A stretch of 64,000 nucleotides of DNA from CBDDGJ01 sp965227805 (GTDB lineage Bacteria > Pseudomonadota > Alphaproteobacteria > RS24): NCBI GenBank assembly GCA_965227805.1, contig CBDDGJ010000001.1:138438-202437 (forward strand), read 5' to 3'. This document shows, piece after piece, positions 10,001 to 18,794 of the stretch (positions are counted from its first letter, which is position 1; each line of letters opens with the position of its first letter). Made by a program: the position numbers and the translations under genes. The notes below the pieces were generated by a model. That model saw only the letters and a list, made by a program, of their open reading frames with translations, was not told where the DNA came from and ran no database searches.

Positions 10001-13000
10001 GGTTAATCTTTCTGGTGAGGTTTTATCTATTGCGGGTCAGCTTACCGCGCAAGGTGGTGGTGTTGGTCTAACCGCGTCAGATGACCTCTCTATTTTTGAC
10101 ACGTCTTCGGTTTTTGCGGCTTCTGGTCTTGATATTATATCTGGTGGTGATTTTTCCACTGCGGGTCGTGTTCAATCACAAGGTGGCCTGTCGATTGCGT
10201 CTAGTGGCAATATCACCCAAAGTGGGACTTTGATCTCGCTTGCGTCTGACACGGCGCTAAGCCTTACCACAACCGGAAGGTTTAGCAATACAGGCGCTAT
10301 TGCGTCTTATGGTGGTTTGTCTTTGGGCTCTGGTGATGCGGTTCTAAATGGGTTTGAGAATAGCGGTCAGCTTTATGCTTATGATAGTGATATCACGATT
10401 GATGCATCAGATTTTACCAATGCGGGCGGAGAGCTGCGCAGCATTGGAACGGGTGATATTACGGTTGATACGGAACGCTTTACCAATGATACAGCCAGCC
10501 AGCTGATTGGTGTTGGTGATGTTGCTATTAACGTATTGGGTCATGTTAATAATAATGGTACGCTTGTTTCATTTGAGAGGGATATTAATCTTACTGGCTC
10601 AGGTTCTGGGTCTTGGACAGGCAATGGGGTGGTGCAAGCCGTTGCGGGCGGCATTGATATAAATGGCTTTGACAGCTTTGGTGGTGCGGCGCGTTTGGTT
10701 GGTCATAGTGATGTTGTAATTGCTGTAGATGGTGATATTGAACTTAACGAGGGCGGGTTTGTTGCCACACAAAATATAGTGGATGAAGCAGGTGAAACCA
10801 TTCTTTCTGGCGGGGTTAATCTTTCGGGTGAGGCTTTATCTATTGCGGGTCAAGTTTCTGCCCAAGGCGGGGAGCTTAGCTTAAAGGCTTCAGATGGTGG
10901 TCTATCCATATCGGATACAGCTTCGGTTTTTTCTGCTTCCGGTCTTGATATTATATCTGGTGGTGATTTTGCCAATGCCGGCACGGTGAAATCACAGCAG
11001 GGTGATATTGATCTTACTGGTTCAGGTAGTGGGTCTTATACAGGCAATGGTCTGGTGCAAGCAGTTGCGGGCGGCATTGATATAAATGGCTTTGACAGCT
11101 TTGGTGGTGCGGCGCGTCTGGTTGGTCATAGTGATGTTGTAATTGCTGTAGATGGTGCACTTAGCCTTGCCGAAGGCGGGTTTATTGCCACACAAAATAT
11201 AGTGGATGCAGCAGGTGATACCATTGTTTCTGGTGGGGTTAATCTTTCGGGTGAGGCTTTATCTATTGCGGGGCAGCTTACCGCGCAAGGTGGTGGTGTT
11301 GGTCTAACCGCGTCAGATGACCTCTCTATTTTTGACACGTCTTCGGTTTTTGCGGCTTCTGGTCTTGATATTATATCTGGTGGTGATTTTGCCACTGCGG
11401 GTCGTGTTCAATCACAAGGTGGCCTGTCGATTGCGTCTAGTGGCAATATCACCCAAAGTGGGACTTTGATCTCGCTTGCGTCTGATAGTGTTTTAAGCCT
11501 TGAAGCTGGTTCATTGAGCAATACAGGTGCCATTGCGTCTTATGGTGGTTTGTCTTTGGGCTTTGGTGATGCTGTTCTAAATGCGTTTGAGAATAGTGGG
11601 CAGCTTTATGCCTATGATAGTGATGTTGATATTCATGCAAGCGCGTTCACGAATGCGGGCGGAGAGCTGCGTAGTATAATATCAACATCTGATATATCAG
11701 ATGCTGATATACTGGATGTTACTATTGCTAATATTATTATTAATGCAGATAGCTTTACCAATAACGCAGGCACAGTTTCTGCGGCGGGTGATTTAGCCTT
11801 TACCGGTAAGTCTCTCTATAATTATGGGGGATATACTGTAGATAATATGCCAGATAATCGCGGGCTAATTTATGCGGGCGGTGTGCTTGATGTTAACTTA
11901 AGCAGCATTCTCATCAATAAAAGCTATATTATTAGTGATGCTAATCTAAACCTTAATCTTGGTGGTACTTACGATAATCATGCCAAAATCCAAAGCGGTG
12001 GGGTTCTCACCCTTCAAGGGGAAGGTAATAGCTATCTTGGTGGTCTTTCTACTAAAGCGGGCTCAGTCTTAAACGGCATAGGGGGGCTTACGATAAAAAC
12101 AACGGGGCTTGTCAATCGTGGTGCGGTTCTTTCTTCTGCAGGTGACATACATGTACACATAAAGAACGCAAAGAAGACGGGGGGGCTATTAAATTATGAC
12201 ACCATTCAAAGCGGCGGCTCTTCGCATTTTTATTTAGAGGGCGGGTTTACCAATCATGGCGGCAGCATTTTTGCCGGCCAAAATATCACAGTCGAAAAAA
12301 TAACCAATCAGGATACGCCAAACGGCGGCACTATCATCCACGGTGGCAAAATAAATACCCTCCTAAATTTATCTGGCACAATCGAATCGCGCGGCAATAT
12401 TGATATCTATGCCAATGATATTAGCAATAAAAGAACACAGTTTTCCGTTACAAAAACGTCTAAAACGACAGAAAATAATAAATATATACATGGCGAAAAT
12501 GTGAGTTATACGACATGTACGGAAGGCACTTATCTTTGTTGGAATAAAATAGAAGGTACTGCTGATTATTTGCGCACCACAAAACAAATTACTGAAACAC
12601 TCAAAACTGCCTCTGCGGAAGCTGTGATAAAGGCAGGGGCAAATTTAAACCTAAATGCAAAAAACACAGTGGAGAACAAACAAAGTAGCCTCTATGCTGT
12701 CAAAAACTTATCTATTAGCGGTAAATCATTTATCAATCAGGGTGAGCGTGTTGAAAGCTATACTATAAGTGATTATACAAAAAAAACCATAGCTGATGAA
12801 TATAAGTTCCATCTTTGTATTAATATACCTTATATTTCTAGTTCCTGTGCTAATAAACCTACCGGATGGATCAAAACGTCTTCTTATACACGGGTAGAAG
12901 ATTTAGGTTTCACTAAAGATGTGAAAAGCATATCCAAGGAATTTGAAGCCAGAGTGCGGGGTGGCAAAGAGGTAAAGATTAACCTCACTGGCAATTTAAA

Positions 13001-16000
13001 TAATAAAGAGATGGGGTTCATTACGTCTGGCAGTACAATGAGTGCCAAAACAAATGGTAATATCACCAATGAAGGTGTGTTTTGGAGCGGAGGAACAAGC
13101 CTCTTATATCTGGATGGGACACTCATCAATAAAAATGGCGCAGATATTGTTGCCGGTAATGCGCTAACCATTAAAGGCAAAGCTGGCGATGAAACGCGCG
13201 CTGATGCGATTATCAATCAGGCCAGCACAATGGAATCGATGGGTAATCTTTATCTCTATGCCGATGAGGTGGTGAATGAAATTGGCCTCAAGCCGGTTAA
13301 AAAATTAAAAAGCTGGAAATCGACCAAAACAGGAAGCAATTATGTAAGTAATACGACACATTACAAGGAGATTTACGCCATATCTCCGGGTGAAGCAGGG
13401 CAGATTATTTCTGGAAGAAATTTAGAAATAAAGGCAAATGTTATTGAGAATGATCATAGTGCGTTAAATGCAGGTTGGCAATTGCGTACGAATGTTACGA
13501 TTGAACAAAGTGGCACAGAGCTTCAAGAATGGTCGGAAACAGTTACAAAAACAACTGAAAGAAAGAAAAATTGTAAGTGGACATGGAAAGGAAAAAAATG
13601 TAAAACCACAATATCTACAAAAACCGATACAACTACCACGCCGAAAACAACCTATCCTGGCAAAACAGCTAGTATATCCGCGAAAGATGTTGTCATTGAT
13701 ACCACTGCGCCGCAGGGTGTTACTGATACGGATATACAGGAAACGACTCTTGATACAAACACGCTAACAGATATTTCGACAGATATAGCGGGCGATACGG
13801 ATGGTAGCATTCCTGATACAGATGTGGATGAGACCATGTTTAAAGATGGGGTTGATGTAGATTCAGAAGATCCCTCAACACAGATAGAGGGTGATGCCAG
13901 CGCTTCCGCGCTTGATATAGATACTGCCACTCATACCCCTTCGGTTAATGCTGACGAATTAGTTGGCGCTGCCGATGATATAGTAGGTGATGACAGCGCT
14001 TCCGCGCTTGATATAGATACTGCCACTGATACCCCTTCGGTTAATGCTGATGAATTAGTCGGCGCTGCCGATGATATAACAGGTGATAGTGAGGCCGCAT
14101 ATATAGACAATCAAACGCTAGTATCGGATGATTATGATATAGATTCAGCAGATATGGCCGCAGATGATATGGAGGTGCCTGAGCCTCCGGTTTTTGTTCC
14201 GCCTGCACAAAATGGTCTGTTTACTGATATTGATATTCCGACAAATAACGAACCGGCACCCCCGGGCAAAGCTGTTTCCCTATCTACGCTCACCAATTCG
14301 ATTGATGCGCTATCCCGGCGTAGCCTGTTCAAAACCCGCCCTGAGGGTGATACACCTTATCAGATTGAGACCCGCATAGAGTTTTTGGATGCATCTGCCT
14401 ATTACGGGTCGGATTATTTCATTGAGAAATATAATCATGACGGCAATGAAAGCCTGCGTCGTTTGGGTGATAGCTTTGCGGAAACGCGACTCATTCGGGC
14501 ACAGGTTCAGGAGCTAACGGGTCGTCACAGCGTTTCTGCCGATAGCGCGAATGAGCAGGCCATGATCAAAACGCTTTATGATAATGCTTATGCCGCCCAG
14601 CAAAGTTTAGAGCTGACACCGGGTGTTAGTCTTTCGGCGGAGCAGGTCGCCGCGTTACAAGAGGATATTATCTGGCTTGAAAAGCAGCAGGTTAATGGCG
14701 AAGAGGTGCTGGTGCCCCGGGTTTATCTGGCTGATGCACGCGCGCTTGGCTTTGCCACTTCGATTTATGGGCAGGAAAATGTCAGCATCACAGCCGATAG
14801 CTATACCACCACCAGCTCCGATAGCCTGGTGAGTGATGGTAATATGTTCATCACCACTGTGGAGGAGTTCACCCATGAAGGGCATCTTGAAGTTGCAAAT
14901 GCAGCCGTCTTTAATGTCGGCACCGACTTCACGAATATGGTCGACCTGGATGCGGCCTATATAGAAGTCAATGCTGGCGGCGATATTTTGAATGATAATG
15001 CCGCCCTCACTTCAACAGGCGACTTATTGCTCACGGCTGGGGGCATGATGCATAATCTTAGTGGACAAATCAGTGGCGGCACCGTGTCGATTATCGCGCA
15101 GGATATTCTCAATGAGACCGAGATTGACCGCGAATATAATGGGCGGAATAATTATGCTGATACATTAGGTGATGTTGCGTCAATCAGTGCGACGGGGAGC
15201 ATGTCCTTAATAGCTGCAAATAGTATCACAATCGCAGGGGCAGAACTCACAGCCGGCGGCAGCCTTTTAATGGATGCCAATAGCGTTACAGTGACAGCGC
15301 TTGCACTAGAAGAGCAATTTTCCGGCAAGCGGGGCGGCTGGAAAGTAAATGAATATCAAAAAACGCTTGCAAGCTCCTCTATTACTTCGGGCGGAGATAT
15401 GGTCATTAATGCGGATCAAAATATATCGATTTTAGGCAGTGACCTTACCGCCACGGGCGCGGTTGGCTTAAGCACACTTAATGGTGATATCACGATTGCA
15501 GCAATGCAGGAAGTATTGTCGAAAACGCGTAAAAAAACCAAGAAGAAAAGTTGGGGTCGGCGTAAAACCACCACAGAAACCACTTTGGATATCACCAACC
15601 AAATGGCTAATATCACTGGCGGTGCAGGTATAAGTCTTTCAAGTGGTAATAATATCAATGTTTTTGGTGGTGAGCTTCAAACAGATGGCACACTATCTTC
15701 CTATGCGGCGGGCGAAACACTTGTCGCGCATGTAAAGGATGTGTATGAAAAAAGCAGGACGGTTAAAAAGCGTGGTTTTGGTGGGCTTAGCGGTTCTAAC
15801 CGGGGCAAATCGACCTCGCAGCAATTTAGCCAGGCAAGCACGCTAGATGCGGTTATGGATGTTGTCGTGGGCTCTGCAGGCAGCACAACCCTTATTGCAA
15901 GCGCCATTAGTGCAGGCAACAATGCCATTGTTAAAGCTGGCATTGATGCAGAAGGAAACATAATCGAAAACCTCGAAACCCCCGCAAGCGTAAACATTCT

Positions 16001-18794
16001 CGCAGGAATGGAAACCACCCAAACGCGCTCCTTCAGCTCACAATATAAAGCGGGAATGAATGGCACCTCAGTTGGATATTCACAAGATTCCATAGAAAAT
16101 GTCACCACCACGAATAACAGTGTGTCTTCCTCCATCACGGCGGGAAATAGCCTTTTAATTGATGGCGACACGGTAAAACTTGTCGGCGCCGATATAAATG
16201 CACAAAATAATGTGGATATTATCGCAACGAATGACGTAACCATTAGTGCGGCACAAAATTCTGTCTCTACGGTTTCCAAGCAAAAAAGCATGTCGGTTTC
16301 TGTTGCAAATGCCATTGAGGGGTTAATCAATGATCCAGAATATTTAGACCATACCATTCAAAAAGAAAGGGATGTAACCACAACGACCCATATCACACTC
16401 AATAGTGGTGAAATTGCTTCTGCGGCGGGGTCCATAAATATTACTTCCCGCGATCAAGATATTAACCTTAAAGCCGCGAATTTGAATGCCGCGCAAGATA
16501 TCAATCTCACCACCTTGTCGGAAGAGGGCAGTGTGAATATGCAAGTTGGTAAGGAAATTTCGCAAGTCGATAAAACCAAAACCAAATCCAGCATAATGGT
16601 AGAGGGCAATAAGTGGAGCGGCAGCTATGATGAAACCCTTGTTTATACCGAGATGCAAACAGGTAATGGTGGCAAGGTTAATTTTAATACGGAAAACATC
16701 AATGTAGATTATCTCGACCCCACAGCGAAAAGCTCAAGCGGCGCACAATCAGGCGGCGGTTTGCAAAGCTTTATTGTGCCGCTTGTCTTAAGCGAAAATT
16801 TACAGCGCCAAAAGGCTGAAGGCCAAGTGGATGATATTGTCGCTGCAAATGATAACCTCTCCTGGATGCAAGACCTCACAGGTGATGAACGCGTAAACTG
16901 GACAGGGGTTGAAGAAACGCACACCAGCTATTCAGAAAGCTCCAAAAACCTAACTCAGGCGGGGGCGCTTATTGTGTCTATTGCCGTCACCGCCGCCACG
17001 GGCGGTATTGGTGCGGGTGTTACTGGGTCTGCCCTTTCTGCTGCGGCATCTTCTGCGGCGGTTTTGGGCAGCAATGCCGCGCTTAATAGTGGCGGCAGCT
17101 TTAATGATTTCATGGACACCATGACCGATAAAGACACGCTCCAACAAATTGCCACAAGCGCGGTTACTGCTGCAGTAACAGCCGGTGCGGCTGATTGGGC
17201 CGCTGGCACAGCCGATAGCGTGGTGGGGGCAACCAGTAATAGTTCTACATTTATGCACCAGGCTGGCCATTATGCGGTAGAGGTCACCGCCCAAAGCGCC
17301 ATCCAGGCAGGCGCGGATGCCATTTTATCAGGCGGTGATTGGAACGATATGCGTGATAATTTCACCGATGGCTTTGAAAGCAGACTGGTAAGCAATATTG
17401 CGAGCAGTGCCATAAGCCGTGGGGATAGTTTGGGTGATGATCTTGGCGATAAGGTCGCCAAAGCCTCGAATGATTTTTTAGGCAAAGCGACGGATGTTGT
17501 TGTTGATAGCGTTACGGAAACAGCGGTTAATGCGCTTGTAGAAGTGGGCAAGGGCGGTAGCTTATCAGATTTTGGGGATGCCTTCCAGGATAATTTTGAG
17601 GATACCTTCCGCAAAAATGCTGCCGAAGCAGCGAATGAGGCGATTTCGAGCGAGATAGGGACGCAGGCTAAAGTTGGTGAGTTAACGGATGGTGAGCATG
17701 GTATAGGCACGGCGACGCAGCTTGGTTTACATGCCCTCACGGGCTGTGCCTCTGCTGCCTTGCAGAGCGGTGATTGCGGCGCCGGTGCCCTGGGGCAGGT
17801 GACAGGCGAAGTTGTCGGCATGCTCTATAATGAAAATACAGACATGGCGGATATAGATGGTGATGGCTATATTAGCGATTCTGAAGAAAGTGTCTGGCGG
17901 GACAAGGGTATTGAATTAGCCGGCAATGTAACACAAGCTGTGCTCACCGCCACCGGCGCCGACGCACATGACATCGCCATAGGCACAACAAACGGAACAA
18001 TCGCCGCAGAAAATAATGCGCTTTTCCTTATTCCGGTAGCTGTGGTTGCCCTTGAAGTAATAGACAAAGGGCTTATTGCCTATGATACTTACAAGCTTGC
18101 TGAGGCGGCTAATAATTGTAACAATGGTGATATGGCTGCGTGCGGTGTGGCGACAGAAATGTCGCAAGACCTTGCTATTGCTGCAGGGATAGAAGCAACT
18201 GTTGGTAACTTAGTTCCAGGTAGTCAGGCAGTAGCAAAGCTTGTTAATAAACTTGGTAAAAGCGACAATGCACCTAATGTTGTAAATAACACAGCTGTAA
18301 CAAACCCCGCCACAAAGGGCAACACAACAGGTGATAGCCCCGGCAATGGAACCCCCAACACCGAACAACCAAATCAACATAATGTAACAGATAACGATAT
18401 ATTTGAAACTGGGGCGAATATTTCACCACAAAGCACAATTGATAATTATCCTACTATAGGTAAAGATGGGACGTTTGTAACAGAAGTTGATAGCATTGAA
18501 AACGTAATAGGTCCAATTCCAGACGCTGCAAAAGAAATTCGTATTACTCGCCAACAGGCTAATGATTTAGAGTATTCGCTAGGTATTAGAGGAAATCTTG
18601 AGGAAACAAATACCCTTTCGATTATTGATGATATACCAAACCGTTGTCCACGATGCCCTGTTGGTGATGTGGGTAATGAGCAATTTCTCGGAGGAGGGCA
18701 AGGTTTACCAGGAGGAGGTTCTGAGTTGATTATTGATAGTATACCGACTTCGGGCGCAGAAGGCATTAAGCAAATTAAGGTGATAATAGAATGA
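4098..18794 (+). CDS. TpsA/CdiA-like filamentous haemagglutinin with C-terminal toxin, 4898 aa
   Basis: A giant secreted exoprotein of the two-partner/CDI type. GGGAGGAGAGAACC just before the ATG is a strong ribosome site. Layout: long extended signal peptide with a basic N-region, ending near VQA-AE (residue about 60); TPS haemagglutination domain about 60-330 with NPYGITCNGCGF; near-identical beta-helical repeats of about 380 residues from about 530 to 2565; further FHA repeats; Asp-rich spacer about 3200-3370; FHA repeats about 3700-4170; Ala/Gly-rich DUF637-like segment about 4285-4400; pretoxin with an EF-hand-like loop (DIDGDGYISDSEE, about 4585) and AENN (4637-4640), a variant of the VENN marker of CdiA. 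Residues about 4766-4898 are the variable toxin, with a tail (TRQQANDLE, GQGLPGGGSELIIDSIP) of a type common at polymorphic-toxin ends; its activity is not assigned. The immunity gene overlaps by four bases. Its exporter TpsB is truncated in this window. Confidence 0.95.
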   Translation: MHFVRRYILFRRYKTNSLSFFKRFLRLSFFMSYFIRAAQRFLSVALSFVLAFYPFSVQAAEIKAAQGSVAPTVYQAPNGVAMVDIVAPNSAGVSHNKYEQFNIGPSGVILNNSTAEVSQSRLGGLIGGNRNLNNNETARIILNEVTSSNRSLLQGAAEIHGRSAEFILANPYGITCNGCGFINTPQVTLTSGVPQFNADGSLHGFNVRGGDILFGERGAYLSEADVFNIVTHRVRIDGPLYVGEGSLDIATGPMAWAYNTGLITPYESQTGEDVPSYAIDSSLLGGMYAGRIRLISTQAGAGVRLRGDVASTTDGMMLSADGKLVLNRVQSQKGLDVASHASSVEFHDVAYAQEDVAVDAQTDITLGQAAILASQADVSLDAGSDVRLADGSLIVSGMAADGGRDAQSDIAISATQLESTGTGQVDAADELHITAQKIDISRSADAADGGDGLSSRGDMVLEVNQIEANNNRILSYRDIRLSGLGDIKLVSGTMIAGGDMQITSDASLDNAMSLLAYNALSVETGTVTNTGAIASYGGLSLGSGDAVLNGFENSGQLYAYDSDITIDASDFTNAGGELRSIGTGDITVDAERFTNNSGTVSAAGDLTLTGGEFSNIVDDANSLILSGGDMALSFAGDVFSNAGYLVSSGGFTLTQAGDVTNSGIIQAQGDIGFGSDAAYLSGFSQSGMIKSIDGGVSVYADGFVSDAESQLIGTGDVAVSVTDTGNVTQDGTFISQQGDIGFTGGGSWTGDGLIQAVAGGIDINGFDSFGGAARLVGHSDVVIAVDGALSLDAGGFIATQNIVDEATGAVLSSSGGVTLSGNVLSIGGQLTAQGGGVGLTASDDLSIFDTSSVFAASGLDIISGGDFATAGRVQSQGGLSIASSGNITQSGTVLSYASDSVLSLEAGSLSNTGAIASYGGLSLGSGDAVLNGFENSGQLYAYDSDITIDASDFTNAGGELRSIGTGDITVDAERFTNNSGTVSAAGDLTLTGGEFSNIVDDANSLILSGGDMALSFAGDVFSNAGYLVSSGGFTLTQAGDVTNSGIIQAQGDIGFGSDAAYLSGFSQSGMIKSIDGGVSVYADGFVSDAESQLIGTGDVAISVLGDVDNNGALASFDGDIGFTGAGSWTGDGLIQAVAGGIDINGFDSFGGAARLVGHGDVEVAVDGALSLDAGGFIATQNIVDAAGDTIVSGGVTLSGEVLSIAGQLTAQGGGVGLTASDDLSIFDTSSVFAASGLDIISGGDFATAGRVQSQGGLSIASSGNITQSGTVLSYASDSVLSLEAGSLSNTGAIASYGGLSLGSGDAVLNGFENSGQLYAYDSDITIDASDFTNAGGELRSIGTGDITVDAERFTNNSGTVSAAGDLTLTGGEFSNIVDDANSLILSGGDMALSFAGDVFSNAGYLVSSGGFTLTQAGDVTNSGIIQAQGDIGFGSDAAYLSGFSQSGMIKSIDGGVSVYADGFVSDAESQLIGTGDVAISVLGDVDNNGALASFDGDIGFTGAGSWTGDGLIQAVAGGIDINGFDSFGGAARLVGHGDVEVAVDGALSLDAGGFIATQNIVDAAGDTIVSGGVTLSGEVLSIAGQLTAQGGGVGLTASDDLSIFDTSSVFAASGLDIISGGDFATAGRVQSQGGLSIASSGNITQSGTVLSYASDSVLSLEAGSLSNTGAIASYGGLSLGSGDAVLNGFENSGQLYAYDSDITIDASDFTNAGGELRSIISTSDISDVDMPDVTIANIIINADSFTNNSGTVSAAGDLTLTGGEFSNIVDDANSLILSGGDMALSFAGDVFSNAGYLVSSGGFTLTQAGDVTNSGIIQAQGDIGFGSDAAYLSGFSQSGMIKSIDGGVSVYADGFVSDAESQLIAAGDVAVSVTDTGNVTQDGTFISQQGDIGFTGAGSWTGDGLIQAVAGGIDINGFDSFGGAARLVGHSDVVIAVDGALTLAEGGFIATQNIVDDATGAVLSSSGGVNLSGEVLSIAGQLTAQGGGVGLTASDDLSIFDTSSVFAASGLDIISGGDFSTAGRVQSQGGLSIASSGNITQSGTLISLASDTALSLTTTGRFSNTGAIASYGGLSLGSGDAVLNGFENSGQLYAYDSDITIDASDFTNAGGELRSIGTGDITVDTERFTNDTASQLIGVGDVAINVLGHVNNNGTLVSFERDINLTGSGSGSWTGNGVVQAVAGGIDINGFDSFGGAARLVGHSDVVIAVDGDIELNEGGFVATQNIVDEAGETILSGGVNLSGEALSIAGQVSAQGGELSLKASDGGLSISDTASVFSASGLDIISGGDFANAGTVKSQQGDIDLTGSGSGSYTGNGLVQAVAGGIDINGFDSFGGAARLVGHSDVVIAVDGALSLAEGGFIATQNIVDAAGDTIVSGGVNLSGEALSIAGQLTAQGGGVGLTASDDLSIFDTSSVFAASGLDIISGGDFATAGRVQSQGGLSIASSGNITQSGTLISLASDSVLSLEAGSLSNTGAIASYGGLSLGFGDAVLNAFENSGQLYAYDSDVDIHASAFTNAGGELRSIISTSDISDADILDVTIANIIINADSFTNNAGTVSAAGDLAFTGKSLYNYGGYTVDNMPDNRGLIYAGGVLDVNLSSILINKSYIISDANLNLNLGGTYDNHAKIQSGGVLTLQGEGNSYLGGLSTKAGSVLNGIGGLTIKTTGLVNRGAVLSSAGDIHVHIKNAKKTGGLLNYDTIQSGGSSHFYLEGGFTNHGGSIFAGQNITVEKITNQDTPNGGTIIHGGKINTLLNLSGTIESRGNIDIYANDISNKRTQFSVTKTSKTTENNKYIHGENVSYTTCTEGTYLCWNKIEGTADYLRTTKQITETLKTASAEAVIKAGANLNLNAKNTVENKQSSLYAVKNLSISGKSFINQGERVESYTISDYTKKTIADEYKFHLCINIPYISSSCANKPTGWIKTSSYTRVEDLGFTKDVKSISKEFEARVRGGKEVKINLTGNLNNKEMGFITSGSTMSAKTNGNITNEGVFWSGGTSLLYLDGTLINKNGADIVAGNALTIKGKAGDETRADAIINQASTMESMGNLYLYADEVVNEIGLKPVKKLKSWKSTKTGSNYVSNTTHYKEIYAISPGEAGQIISGRNLEIKANVIENDHSALNAGWQLRTNVTIEQSGTELQEWSETVTKTTERKKNCKWTWKGKKCKTTISTKTDTTTTPKTTYPGKTASISAKDVVIDTTAPQGVTDTDIQETTLDTNTLTDISTDIAGDTDGSIPDTDVDETMFKDGVDVDSEDPSTQIEGDASASALDIDTATHTPSVNADELVGAADDIVGDDSASALDIDTATDTPSVNADELVGAADDITGDSEAAYIDNQTLVSDDYDIDSADMAADDMEVPEPPVFVPPAQNGLFTDIDIPTNNEPAPPGKAVSLSTLTNSIDALSRRSLFKTRPEGDTPYQIETRIEFLDASAYYGSDYFIEKYNHDGNESLRRLGDSFAETRLIRAQVQELTGRHSVSADSANEQAMIKTLYDNAYAAQQSLELTPGVSLSAEQVAALQEDIIWLEKQQVNGEEVLVPRVYLADARALGFATSIYGQENVSITADSYTTTSSDSLVSDGNMFITTVEEFTHEGHLEVANAAVFNVGTDFTNMVDLDAAYIEVNAGGDILNDNAALTSTGDLLLTAGGMMHNLSGQISGGTVSIIAQDILNETEIDREYNGRNNYADTLGDVASISATGSMSLIAANSITIAGAELTAGGSLLMDANSVTVTALALEEQFSGKRGGWKVNEYQKTLASSSITSGGDMVINADQNISILGSDLTATGAVGLSTLNGDITIAAMQEVLSKTRKKTKKKSWGRRKTTTETTLDITNQMANITGGAGISLSSGNNINVFGGELQTDGTLSSYAAGETLVAHVKDVYEKSRTVKKRGFGGLSGSNRGKSTSQQFSQASTLDAVMDVVVGSAGSTTLIASAISAGNNAIVKAGIDAEGNIIENLETPASVNILAGMETTQTRSFSSQYKAGMNGTSVGYSQDSIENVTTTNNSVSSSITAGNSLLIDGDTVKLVGADINAQNNVDIIATNDVTISAAQNSVSTVSKQKSMSVSVANAIEGLINDPEYLDHTIQKERDVTTTTHITLNSGEIASAAGSINITSRDQDINLKAANLNAAQDINLTTLSEEGSVNMQVGKEISQVDKTKTKSSIMVEGNKWSGSYDETLVYTEMQTGNGGKVNFNTENINVDYLDPTAKSSSGAQSGGGLQSFIVPLVLSENLQRQKAEGQVDDIVAANDNLSWMQDLTGDERVNWTGVEETHTSYSESSKNLTQAGALIVSIAVTAATGGIGAGVTGSALSAAASSAAVLGSNAALNSGGSFNDFMDTMTDKDTLQQIATSAVTAAVTAGAADWAAGTADSVVGATSNSSTFMHQAGHYAVEVTAQSAIQAGADAILSGGDWNDMRDNFTDGFESRLVSNIASSAISRGDSLGDDLGDKVAKASNDFLGKATDVVVDSVTETAVNALVEVGKGGSLSDFGDAFQDNFEDTFRKNAAEAANEAISSEIGTQAKVGELTDGEHGIGTATQLGLHALTGCASAALQSGDCGAGALGQVTGEVVGMLYNENTDMADIDGDGYISDSEESVWRDKGIELAGNVTQAVLTATGADAHDIAIGTTNGTIAAENNALFLIPVAVVALEVIDKGLIAYDTYKLAEAANNCNNGDMAACGVATEMSQDLAIAAGIEATVGNLVPGSQAVAKLVNKLGKSDNAPNVVNNTAVTNPATKGNTTGDSPGNGTPNTEQPNQHNVTDNDIFETGANISPQSTIDNYPTIGKDGTFVTEVDSIENVIGPIPDAAKEIRITRQQANDLEYSLGIRGNLEETNTLSIIDDIPNRCPRCPVGDVGNEQFLGGGQGLPGGGSELIIDSIPTSGAEGIKQIKVIIE
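5685..11790 (+). repeat. Tandem repeats of about 1.13-1.23 kb inside tpsA
   Basis: Unit starts, marked by ACAGGxGC followed by ATTGCGTCTTATGG, occur at 5685, 6831, 7965, 9099, 10290 and 11523. Unit lengths are 1146, 1134, 1134, 1191 and 1233 bases, plus a partial sixth. Units 2 and 3 look identical at the DNA level; units 4-6 diverge, with a replaced segment encoding IISTSDIS at 9247 and 11670. Each unit encodes about 378-410 residues of FHA-type beta-helix (NGFENSGQLYAYDSD, GGAARLVGH). Such near-identical arrays expand and contract by recombination and may be misassembled. Confidence 0.93.
13899..14090 (+). repeat. Two 96-bp tandem repeats encoding Asp-rich spacer
   Basis: Copies start at 13899 and 13995, both with AGCGCTTCCGCGCTTGATAT, and encode SASALDIDTAT then TPSVNADELVGAADDI. 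They form part of an acidic, probably unstructured linker in TpsA that separates two FHA repeat regions. Confidence 0.85.

Noticed and set aside
5147..18766. Many antisense frames of 60-218 codons across tpsA
   Set aside because: They recur with the tandem repeat period, have Ser/Pro/Ala-rich shadow composition, and lack ribosome sites; they are antisense shadows of tpsA.
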